Source: Candidatus Gracilibacteria bacterium CG17_big_fil_post_rev_8_21_14_2_50_48_13 (GTDB taxonomy: Bacteria > Patescibacteriota > Gracilibacteria > 1-14-2-50-48-13). Taken from it: 64,000 bases of DNA. Positions 7,368 through 14,482 of the stretch are shown here, in pieces. Location: NCBI GenBank assembly GCA_002783265.1, contig PFFG01000006.1, forward strand, positions 1 to 64,000. Direction: 5' to 3'. Under the pieces are notes generated by a model. The model worked only from the letters and a program-made list of their open reading frames with translations, was not told the DNA's origin and did not search any database. Position 1 is the first letter of the stretch; each line of letters opens with the position of its first letter. Made by a program: the position numbers and the translations under genes.

Positions 7368-9365
7368 TTATAAAGGTGAGATAACTGCATCAAGGGTCGG
7401 ATCCCCCGTAAAAATCATCCAGTTGTTTTCAAACTGTTGCACCCAGCCCCGCGAATCCCTGTACCAAATACTCACCGGTGCACCCACAATATTCCAAGCA
7501 TTATACTTCGCCAAATAGGAGTAGTTCCACCAAGGGAGCATGTATGCGCGCTCGACCTTCGCGTTATACAACACGGCAGTTTGGGTACCTCCGCTTTCAC
7601 GCACCACTTCACCCCACACATTGCCAAACTTTCTGTATGTGCCCAGCACCCCAAGACTGCGATTTGCCACTTCTATATCGATGGCAGTTTTTGCAACATC
7701 GGGAATGGTCTCGGCAGGCGTATCCGTGGCATTTTCCATAGCAATCATATTGTCCACCGTCTGCATCTGGGGACTGAGAGCCAGAAACTGGGTAATTTTC
7801 GCTTTGTACGAATCCAAAATGGGAAACCGGTCCGTCTCGAAAAGCGGCGCCAGGTTGTATTTAGCAAAAGCACTCCAATAGTACACAAACTGACTCAACT
7901 TCTCCTGCCGTTCCGTGGAATAAAAGTAGCGAATGCGCCTCCCATTGTTCGCATAAAAACGCGTCGTATCAAACAACGATTGTTCGGGCACGGTTTCCAG
8001 TTTTTTCACCAGCACCATAAAATAGTAGTCACTAAGATGACCGGGGGTGGCAGAACTATCATAGAGGTCCGTAAAGGAATACCCCTTCGCTGTGTACTCC
8101 GTGTAAAAAGGTGCATAAAAGTCATAGAGTGCGGCAAAAGAATCATAGGAACGATTGCTGAGGCGCACAGCAAATCCACCTTGTTTCAAGGCATAGAGAA
8201 GCCGAATATTCGCCCATGCCTCAGTTGCGGAGCTATACACCAAGTACTGCGAGTTTGTACTGACAGAATCAAAGTTGTGGGAAAGCTCATGGACTAGGCC
8301 GAAGGTCAGCATGCCATAACTATTCCAGTCGCGAATGATTTCATTCAGAGCGAGATCCGAAAGAGTGACAGGATTTCCCGCATATCCCCAGGCTGGGATA
8401 GTCAGATGCCCATAGGGACACGATGGAGTTGCCACATTGGGGTTTACCGTTGGATCATAGGCACAGCGCTCGCGGAAAGTAACAATAGCGCCATTGTAGG
8501 GTTCCAGTCCCGTCACTTGAATGAGAGCCTCCTCGCTGGCGCTGAGCATGTCAGCAAAGGCCTCCGGACGCTCAAGAAGCTTGGCGTGTGCAGGAGTCCA
8601 CTCAAGGCGCACTTTTCCACGTTCCAGAATGCCTGTGTTGCGAAAAGCTGTCACCGCAGGTGAATCCTGCGCAGGCGGAGTAGGCGGGGCGGGGGTCGGC
8701 GGGACAATGGGACTAGGTTCGGGAGTGGGAGATGGAACTTCTTCTACAGGTGGATTTTCCTTGGCGTGAGCACCAAGAAAAGCGTCAAGTACATACGCCA
8801 TATCCCTGCGGGTCATAATATGATCCGGCTTTGAATCATCAATAAAAGTCAACAGGCTGCGCGCCTCCGCCTCACGAAACAGTGGTGCATACCACTCTTC
8901 CCCCTTCCCTACAGGCGTCAACGCAACCTCAAACGTCGCAAAAAGAATGCGCAGTCCCTCCGCCAGATTGATGGTGCGATCAGGATGAAATAGACCATCC
9001 CCATAGCCCTGCACAATGTTGTGCGTCCAGGCAAAATACACATAGGCGCTATACCATTCGTCAAAGTGAACATCCTCAAATCGTTGCCGTCCATCAGGCA
9101 ACGAGTAGGTAATCTCATCACTTTTCGCACCAAGCACCACCTTGAGAAATTCGGCACGATTAACGACACGATCCGGACGAAACGTACCGTCCTGGTATCC
9201 ATGAATGATGTTTTTGGTCGTCAGCGTGGTGAGAACTGACGACAAATCTGACCCATCGGGTACATCCGAGAATGCTGCGAAGGCAGTACCTGAGATACAA
9301 AGGAGCGCGGCAAGGACTAGGGACAAGAGGCACCGCAGACAGTGAATGGTGGAACGAAACAACAT
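7368..9365 (-). CDS. SLH-domain M60-like zinc metalloprotease, 665 aa
   Basis: Secreted surface protein. The signal peptide (1-30) ends SGTAFA. Three SLH repeats follow (about 32-80, 96-145, 157-198), the first with GYQDGTFRPDRVVNRAEF, which bind pyruvylated secondary wall polymer. A Pro-rich linker (about 203-235) leads to a catalytic domain with GLVHELSHNFD near 358 and TEAWANI 18 residues later. HExxH followed at that distance by Glu fits the gluzincin M60-like pattern (HExxH-x(8,28)-E). The C-terminal part (about 575-665) has an LGFP-like flavour (VGAPVS). M60-like enzymes cut glycoproteins such as mucins; the real target is unknown. csaB lies 2 kb away. Confidence 0.85.
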   Translation of the reverse strand: MLFRSTIHCLRCLLSLVLAALLCISGTAFAAFSDVPDGSDLSSVLTTLTTKNIIHGYQDGTFRPDRVVNRAEFLKVVLGAKSDEITYSLPDGRQRFEDVHFDEWYSAYVYFAWTHNIVQGYGDGLFHPDRTINLAEGLRILFATFEVALTPVGKGEEWYAPLFREAEARSLLTFIDDSKPDHIMTRRDMAYVLDAFLGAHAKENPPVEEVPSPTPEPSPIVPPTPAPPTPPAQDSPAVTAFRNTGILERGKVRLEWTPAHAKLLERPEAFADMLSASEEALIQVTGLEPYNGAIVTFRERCAYDPTVNPNVATPSCPYGHLTIPAWGYAGNPVTLSDLALNEIIRDWNSYGMLTFGLVHELSHNFDSVSTNSQYLVYSSATEAWANIRLLYALKQGGFAVRLSNRSYDSFAALYDFYAPFYTEYTAKGYSFTDLYDSSATPGHLSDYYFMVLVKKLETVPEQSLFDTTRFYANNGRRIRYFYSTERQEKLSQFVYYWSAFAKYNLAPLFETDRFPILDSYKAKITQFLALSPQMQTVDNMIAMENATDTPAETIPDVAKTAIDIEVANRSLGVLGTYRKFGNVWGEVVRESGGTQTAVLYNAKVERAYMLPWWNYSYLAKYNAWNIVGAPVSIWYRDSRGWVQQFENNWMIFTGDPTLDAVISPL

Positions 9366-9441
9366 AAAGCACGAGAAAAAATGAGCTCGGGACTACGCGT
9401 CAGCATACGGAAATCTTACCTTTACGCAACGGTGAATAAGG

Positions 9442-9594
9442 TCATTCCCCATCGACTTCCGCGAGGTACGGGATAAACCGTGTATACAATTCGAAGGCCT
9501 TCAGGAGTAGCATCGCTTCGCGATCTCCATCAAGATTATGAGTCACATACGTCAGCGCTGATGTGAAGTGCTTAGTCCGCAGAGTCTCCCCCAA
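9442..9594 (-). pseudogene. possible gene remnant or 50-aa small protein
   Basis: A TTG-initiated 50-codon frame encodes a strongly protein-like helical sequence with segments HFTSALTYVTHNLDGD and FELYTRFIPYLAEV before a TGA. A TAA lies four codons upstream of the TTG, and no ATG is available. Its composition resembles the 3' end of a longer gene that lost its front. A genuine small protein is the alternative. Confidence 0.35.
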
Positions 9595-10082
9595 CGAGAT
9601 AGATTATGAACTCATTATGCAATGAGTACACACTGTAAAAGTGTGTTGATATATGTCAAGCTTGTTGTGTGGCTTATACACGTCCTTATCGACTATTCCG
9701 TGACGACGCGGACACTTTTTCAAGAGGTTGGGGTTAGTATCTCCTCTTTGATCTCTGCGGGAACACGTTTACCTTGGGACATAATACTGGGGTTACACAG
9801 GAAGTATCTTAAACTTCATAGAATCTGTCCAGTATGTGGGGTACCTGCCAAGCAGCATATACCCAAAAAATCAATTATCAAAACGACGGGATTCGCCCAC
9901 CTCACGATGGCCTCGCTACCTCGCTGAGCGCTCGGTGCTCGCCTCATCTGCGGCGGAGCCCCGAAGGTTTGGCAAAAGCACATTATGGTGCTTTTGCCTG
10001 CACTGGTTTCGAATCCCTCTCTCTACAGAGGCTCACGTTCAAATACGCCAGCGAGCGCTGGACGGTTACTTCGATTATATTT
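9595..10082. other. gene-poor stretch beside tRNA-Ser
   Basis: No convincing gene in this stretch. It holds a perfect 11-bp hairpin, GGCAAAAGCAC / GTGCTTTTGCC, at 9971-9998 with an ATTATG loop. It also holds a GC-rich segment 9905-9970 containing GAGCGCTC, and at 10008-10024 an inverted 17-base copy of the tRNA-Ser 3' region. A + frame at 9622-9927 with a CPVCG motif is open but unsupported. Confidence 0.5.
10008..10024 (+). repeat. inverted partial copy of tRNA-Ser 3' end
   Basis: TTCGAATCCCTCTCTCT is identical to the T-loop through acceptor portion of the minus-strand tRNA-Ser gene (complement of 10089-10105). It is placed in opposite orientation 65 bases away. This could be an attachment-site-like scar or a rearrangement remnant. 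Confidence 0.7.
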
Positions 10083-10170
10083 TGGCGGAGAGAGAGGGAT
10101 TCGAACCCCCGGGACCTTGCGGCCCAACGGTTTTCAAGACCGCCGCGATCGACCACTCTGCCATCTCTCC
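10083..10170 (-). tRNA. tRNA-Ser (UGA anticodon)
   Basis: Class II tRNA of 88 bases including an encoded CCA. The acceptor pairs GGAGAGA with TCTCTCC, the discriminator is G as in serine tRNAs, and the anticodon loop is CTTGAAA. A long variable arm (near TTGGGCCGCAAGGTCCC) and the GTTCGAATC T-loop are present. Confidence 0.95.
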
Positions 10171-10285
10171 GTGCCGCACAATCAGGTCGAACGAAAAAAG
10201 TATAGGCAGAGTTTTCAAACTGTCCAGAATTTCTTGCATTCTGCGTCCTTTTTCCACATGATGCCCTTGTCTATTCTGCCCCACT

Positions 10286-10858
10286 ATGCTCAAAACTCTT
10301 TTTGGTTCAGGTGCCCGCGTCAAGCTCCTCAAGCGATTTTTACTGCATCCTGACCGTGAATTTTTTGTTCGGGAACTGTCCCGCCTGACGGATGAGCAGA
10401 TCAATGGCGTCCGTCGCGAATTGGCCAATCTCAAGAAAATCGGCCTGGTTCGCATGCGATCCCGCGATCGAAAAAAATACTATTTCGTCAACCGCGACTT
10501 CCAGTTTTATCCGGAGCTACGGTCCATCTTCCTCAAGACAGTTTTCGATAAAGAAGATCTCTCCGCAACTCTTCTAGAGCTCGGTCAGGTGGATTTCCTC
10601 CTCCTCTCAGGAAGTTTTACGGGCAACAAAGTCAGCCAGGTAGACCTGCTCATCGTCGGGGATATCGACAGTGACACCCTCGCCGAATTCATCGACAGTT
10701 TATCCCGTGATCAGCAGCAAATCCGCTACTCGCTCATGACTACAGAAAACTTCCTCTACCGCTATGAATACCAGGATGCCTTCGTTCACGGACTCCTTTC
10801 CGACCAAAAAAACTCGATTGTCATCAATAAACTCGAGAAAACTTTGAAAAATCCTTGA
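10286..10858 (+). CDS. winged-helix protein with degenerate nucleotidyltransferase-like domain, 190 aa
   Basis: The N-terminus (about 1-70) is a winged helix of ArsR-like type: LKRFLLHPDREFFVRELSR, then VRRELANLKKIGLV and the wing RSRDRKKYYFVN. After about residue 100 comes a minimal-nucleotidyltransferase-like core, LLLSGSFTGNKVSQVDLLIVG. The first catalytic Asp of the usual S-D-x-D is absent (S-Q-V-D), so activity is doubtful. Probably a DNA-binding regulator with a sensor-like domain. The rplS promoter begins at its last codons. Confidence 0.75.
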   Translation: MLKTLFGSGARVKLLKRFLLHPDREFFVRELSRLTDEQINGVRRELANLKKIGLVRMRSRDRKKYYFVNRDFQFYPELRSIFLKTVFDKEDLSATLLELGQVDFLLLSGSFTGNKVSQVDLLIVGDIDSDTLAEFIDSLSRDQQQIRYSLMTTENFLYRYEYQDAFVHGLLSDQKNSIVINKLEKTLKNP

Positions 10859-10882
10859 TTTTACTGGAGAATCCTGTAGATT
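10855..10882 (+). promoter_or_regulatory. promoter for rplS-csaB
   Basis: TTGATT (10855-10860), 16 bp, TAGATT (10877-10882). It overlaps the stop of the preceding gene and gives a leader of about 30 bases. Confidence 0.5.
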
Positions 10883-10920
10883 TTTCGCGCAATTTTTGAA
10901 GTATCATTTATACGTCCCCC

Positions 10921-11397
10921 ATGCACACGCTTGTCCAAGAATATCAGAAAAAGTACACGAAAGATAAGTTTCCCCAGCTGCGCCCGGGTATGACCGTGAA
11001 AGTAACCCACAAGTTTTTGGAGGGGACAAAGGAGCGATCCCAGGTTTTCCAAGGTGTTATTATCAAGATGCACGCAAAAACATCACTCAACGCAACCTTC
11101 ACAGTGCGCAAAGTAGTCGATGGAATTGGTGTAGAAAAGATCTACCCAATCCACTCTCCTCGCATTGAAATCGAGGTTCTCCGCGCATCTAAGGTGCGCC
11201 GTTCTAAGCTCTACTACCTCCGCGACCGCGCTGGTAAGTCTGCTCGTCTTCGTGAAAAAGACATGGAATTCAAGGATATTCTCGTGGAGAAACCAGCCTA
11301 CAATGAAGATCTCGTTGTAGAAGCACCGGTAGAAGAGGAGGTAGTAGCAACAACTGAAGCTCCTGCAGCTGAAGCAGCCACTACAGAAAACGCATAA
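10921..11397 (+). CDS. rplS: 50S ribosomal protein L19 with acidic C-terminal tail, 158 aa
   Basis: bL19 of the large subunit, at the 30S/50S interface. Family segments are clear: RPGMTVKVTHKF, RSQVFQGVIIKMHAKTSLNATFTVRKV, and GVEKIYPIHSPRIEIEVL through KLYYLRDRAGKSARLRE. The core ends near residue 112; a further 45 residues, acidic and then Ala/Thr/Glu rich, extend beyond the usual length of about 115. The stop codon overlaps the ATG of csaB by one base, so the two are translationally linked. Confidence 0.96.
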   Translation: MHTLVQEYQKKYTKDKFPQLRPGMTVKVTHKFLEGTKERSQVFQGVIIKMHAKTSLNATFTVRKVVDGIGVEKIYPIHSPRIEIEVLRASKVRRSKLYYLRDRAGKSARLREKDMEFKDILVEKPAYNEDLVVEAPVEEEVVATTEAPAAEAATTENA

Positions 11398-12500
11398 TGC
11401 GCACCGTTGTTCTCCTCGGAAACTTTGGAGCAACGAATATTGGAGATGAAGCATTGCTGGAAAGTATGCTTCATCTTTTTTCTTTGGAAAAAAATACGCA
11501 CGTGCATGTACTGAGCGCACGTCCTGACGACACCATGCACCGCTACGGGGCATCATACCATATTACCAGCTCACACCTGTTTCCCGTCGGATTCCGCAGT
11601 CTCATCACCTTGCCTCAGTGCATAAGGTCTTTGTGGAAACTCCGCAGCGAAGCTACTGACGTCTATTTTGGTGGTGGCGGCCTCTTTACCGACCACTCTT
11701 CACTCTACGCCGTGTTTTACTGGTGGGTGCAGTTTTGGTTTGTGCGCCTTGTGCTCAAAAAGCCAGTCCACATCATAGGGCAATCCTTTGGCCCCCTGGA
11801 GCGGCCCCTTGCGCGCCTACTGACAACTCAGGTACTCACACGCGTTGCCAGCGTAAGCGTGCGCGATGACAGCTCTGCCGTTCTTGTCAAAGAACTTGCA
11901 CCCATGTGCACCCCGACCGTACTGCCCGATCTTGCCTTCTCCTACCCGCTTCCGACGCATGCAAAAACTGCACGCAAACCTTTGCGTATAGCCCTCTCAC
12001 TTCGCCCGTGGAAAGACACACACCACTGGGAACAGGTCATCCTTTCCACCCTCGGTAGCCTTGCGAAAAGCACCCCCATAGATGTTGTACTTGTGCCGAT
12101 GCAAAGCATAAAAGAAGAGGATCTCAGCATTCTCGAGGGCATGCAGCGACGTCTCAGCGCCCTGCCCAATATTACCGTGCGCATGGAGCATCTCCACAGT
12201 TTTGCCGAAGTTGCCAAGCTGCTTTCCACCTGCACCCTCAGCATCGGGCAACGCCTGCACTTCCTGATTTGCTCACTGCGGAGCGGAACTCCCTGTGTTG
12301 CCCTTTCCTACAGCAATAAAGTAGCCGCTATTATGAATGAGGCAGATATGCCGGTCTTGTTTGAGCCAGAGGAAGCGAGTTTGACCAGTGCAGTAGAGAG
12401 CATCACACAGGATTGCAAAACCTTCGAAAAACGCGCCAAGGAGTTCGCTTCGCAGAAGACAAAGGAATCAGAGCCCCTGAAGACCATGGTCGCCCTCTAA
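11397..12500 (+). CDS. csaB: CsaB-type polysaccharide pyruvyl transferase, 367 aa
   Basis: Adds pyruvate ketals to cell-wall polymer from phosphoenolpyruvate. The family pattern is present: LLGNFGATNIGDEALLESML at the N-terminus, VYFGGGGLFTD near 90, HIIGQSFGPL near 125, SVRDDSSAVLV near 158, and a C-terminal QRLHFLICSLRSGTPCVALSY unit. In other bacteria this pyruvylation creates the ligand for SLH domains, which matches the SLH protease encoded at 7.4-9.4 kb. It is placed in an operon with rplS and convergent with rnc. Confidence 0.9.
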   Translation: MRTVVLLGNFGATNIGDEALLESMLHLFSLEKNTHVHVLSARPDDTMHRYGASYHITSSHLFPVGFRSLITLPQCIRSLWKLRSEATDVYFGGGGLFTDHSSLYAVFYWWVQFWFVRLVLKKPVHIIGQSFGPLERPLARLLTTQVLTRVASVSVRDDSSAVLVKELAPMCTPTVLPDLAFSYPLPTHAKTARKPLRIALSLRPWKDTHHWEQVILSTLGSLAKSTPIDVVLVPMQSIKEEDLSILEGMQRRLSALPNITVRMEHLHSFAEVAKLLSTCTLSIGQRLHFLICSLRSGTPCVALSYSNKVAAIMNEADMPVLFEPEEASLTSAVESITQDCKTFEKRAKEFASQKTKESEPLKTMVAL

Positions 12501-12508
12501 GACCTCAG

Positions 12509-13210
12509 CTACAACCACCCCTTCGCAAGGAGCGCTGCCATAGCCGCCTCTTCTTCACCCTTCCGTTTGCTACTACCCTGCCCCTCACCCACAAGTTCAT
12601 CTCCAATATAGGCGCCCATCACAAAGCTCTTCTCATGATCCGGCCCCTCTTCGCGCAGCAGCTCATAATGCGGCGTCACCGAGTGTCGTTCCTGCACAAG
12701 CTCCTGAAAACGCGACTTACTGTCCACATGGAGTTTTTTCTCCACAATGGCATCCGTAGCGGGCAGAATAAACTCTTCTATAAACTTTGCCGCCACCGCA
12801 TAACTCTCCCCCAAATACAGTGCGCCAATGAGCGCTTCGAGCGTGTTCGCGAGAATATAATCCTTGCGTCGTCCACCACTCATTTCTTCCCCGCGGCTCA
12901 GTAAGAGAAGATCGCCCAGTGCGAGTTCCTTGGCCACCGCCGCCAAATGGTCCCGCTTCACAAGCGCCGAGCGTATTGCCGTCAGTTCCCCCTCTTCCTT
13001 CTCAGGAAAGCGCTTGTAGAGAGCATCCGTGACCACAAGTTCTAACACCGCATCACCAAGAAACTCAAGGCGCTCATTAGAGCCGGTCAGGGCATTTTCA
13101 TTTTCGTTCAAGTAGGAACGATGAATAAACACCTGCGAGGCAAGAAGCGCATCAGACAACTGAATTCCCCGTTTTTTCAGACCAGACCAATCAACATGAG
13201 GGAGTTCCAT
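12509..13210 (-). CDS. rnc: ribonuclease III, 233 aa
   Basis: Double-strand-specific endoribonuclease for rRNA and mRNA processing. The signature NERLEFLGDAVLELVVTD lies at about 45-62, with the catalytic Asp and Glu in place. The second half of the site (ANTLEALIGALYL) is near 120-132. A dsRNA-binding domain follows, about 160-233, ending GEEEAAMAALLAKGWL. Length is normal. It is the last gene of rpmF-nusB-rnc, 9 bases after nusB. Confidence 0.97.
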   Translation of the reverse strand: MELPHVDWSGLKKRGIQLSDALLASQVFIHRSYLNENENALTGSNERLEFLGDAVLELVVTDALYKRFPEKEEGELTAIRSALVKRDHLAAVAKELALGDLLLLSRGEEMSGGRRKDYILANTLEALIGALYLGESYAVAAKFIEEFILPATDAIVEKKLHVDSKSRFQELVQERHSVTPHYELLREEGPDHEKSFVMGAYIGDELVGEGQGSSKRKGEEEAAMAALLAKGWL

Positions 13211-13219
13211 AAGCTGCAG

Positions 13220-13651
13220 TTAGGACGCAAGAAGTTCTTCCTTGTGCTGCATCACGTTGTTCAGCACACCATTCACAAACTTTGGACTCGCCTCATCACC
13301 AAATTTCTTTCCCAGCTCGATAGCTTCGTTAATGGCTACCACATCCGGCACCTCTTCATTGTAGAGAATCTCGTAGATTCCAATGGACAAAATACCCCGA
13401 TCAAGGAGCGAAATTTTCTCAAAGGGCCACTCAGGCGCAAAACGCTCGATAATGGCGCGAAGGCTTTCCATGTGGTTTTCCACGCCTTCTACAATCGCCA
13501 ACGAAAAAAGCAGGTCCTGTACCTCATAGTGGAAATAGTGGAGGGCGAGCGCTTCTAGAATCTGCTTCGCACTTTTTTGCTGGTCATAATAAAACCAAGT
13601 GAAAAGTGTTTGCAGTGCGAATTCTCGACACAGGTGCCTGCTTATATTCAT
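13220..13651 (-). CDS. nusB: transcription antitermination factor NusB, 143 aa
   Basis: NusB binds boxA RNA together with S10 in rRNA antitermination. Recognised by RHLCREFALQTLFTW at the start and by LLDRGILSIGIYEILYNEEVPDVVAINEAIELGKKFGDEASPKFVNGVLN toward the end. All-helical, usual size. Sits between rpmF and rnc on one strand. Confidence 0.95.
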   Translation of the reverse strand: MNISRHLCREFALQTLFTWFYYDQQKSAKQILEALALHYFHYEVQDLLFSLAIVEGVENHMESLRAIIERFAPEWPFEKISLLDRGILSIGIYEILYNEEVPDVVAINEAIELGKKFGDEASPKFVNGVLNNVMQHKEELLAS

Positions 13652-13697
13652 TGCAGTAGGAGCGGGATATCAAATACCAAACGAACGTAAGTCTGCC

Positions 13698-13925
13698 TTA
13701 CGCCTCAATCTTTGTTACCTTCTTCGTCTTCGTTACCGTAATAACCTGACGACCCTTATACATACCACATGCAGCACAAACGTGATGTGCCAACTTTGCT
13801 GCACCACAGCTATCACAAACCATAAGGTGCGTGCGGCCCTCAAGCTGGTTGCGCTTGCGCGTAACGAAGGATGCAAAACGGCGGTGAGTGCGGGCTTTCG
13901 AGGATTTCTTCTTAGGTACTGCCAT
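13698..13925 (-). CDS. rpmF: 50S ribosomal protein L32, 75 aa
   Basis: bL32 starting MAVPKKKSSKARTHRRFA. It keeps a full zinc site with CDSCG and CAACG pairs, then a short basic-to-mixed tail that makes it slightly long (usual 55-65). First gene of rpmF-nusB-rnc, with its own promoter upstream. Confidence 0.96.
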   Translation of the reverse strand: MAVPKKKSSKARTHRRFASFVTRKRNQLEGRTHLMVCDSCGAAKLAHHVCAACGMYKGRQVITVTKTKKVTKIEA

Positions 13926-13953
13926 CGTGAGAATTGAAAAATATGTCGGGTGA

Positions 13954-13981
13954 AGTGTAGCGGTAATTTCAGGGAATGCAA
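13954..13981 (-). promoter_or_regulatory. promoter for rpmF-nusB-rnc
   Basis: Minus strand TTGCAT, 16-bp spacer, TACACT (-10 at 13954-13959, -35 at 13976-13981), leaving about 20 bases of leader. Confidence 0.6.
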
Positions 13982-14068
13982 TGGTTTTGTGCGGTATTTC
14001 CAGACAAAATACATGCAGATTGCGTCTCTATGGCATATACTTACCATGTATGCACTTTTGCTGTAGCT

Positions 14069-14482
14069 ATGAAAAATCGCTTTATTCTTGAGGAAGATAC
14101 CATAGATAATTCCCCCGAGTATGCCCATATTCTCCGGGAAAAGCATCTTTTGCTCGCACGAGTTTGCCAAGACATCCGAACAGGGATGCACCTTGCGGAT
14201 ATAAACATGCCCCCAGAAGTTGGCTATAGCGTGCTGGAGACGCGACTTGGCAAGAAACAAGCATCCCTCCTGGAAGGGCTTCTGCTCGTTGATATACCTA
14301 GCCTCATGCAGCCTCTGAATGACTTCTCCGTCAATGGAGCACAGCGATTTATCGATGTCCGTTTTCTCCTGGAAGACATTCTCAATCTAGGTAATGGGTC
14401 TATTCTCGGCAAAAACTACAACGCGATTTTGACACTCTACAATTCCCTCATGGATCTTCTTGACCAATGGCCACGCACATGA
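14069..14482 (+). CDS. hypothetical protein, 137 aa
   Basis: Soluble helical protein of unknown family, Leu rich, ending LYNSLMDLLDQWPRT. The frame is open from 13976, but the first part is Cys/aromatic-rich and overlaps the divergent rpmF promoter, so the Met at 14069 is taken. It overlaps the following ABC exporter by 16 bases and is probably an accessory or regulatory partner expressed with it; this is inference from linkage only. Confidence 0.6.
   Translation: MKNRFILEEDTIDNSPEYAHILREKHLLLARVCQDIRTGMHLADINMPPEVGYSVLETRLGKKQASLLEGLLLVDIPSLMQPLNDFSVNGAQRFIDVRFLLEDILNLGNGSILGKNYNAILTLYNSLMDLLDQWPRT

Noticed and set aside
9622-9927. Frame with CPVCG motif (101 codons, + strand)
   Set aside because: Hydrophobic front and random-looking end that runs into the GC-rich hairpin area; no start signal or family. 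Kept only as a note.
10075-10455. 126-codon minus frame over tRNA-Ser and the winged-helix gene
   Set aside because: Antisense shadow that reads through a tRNA.
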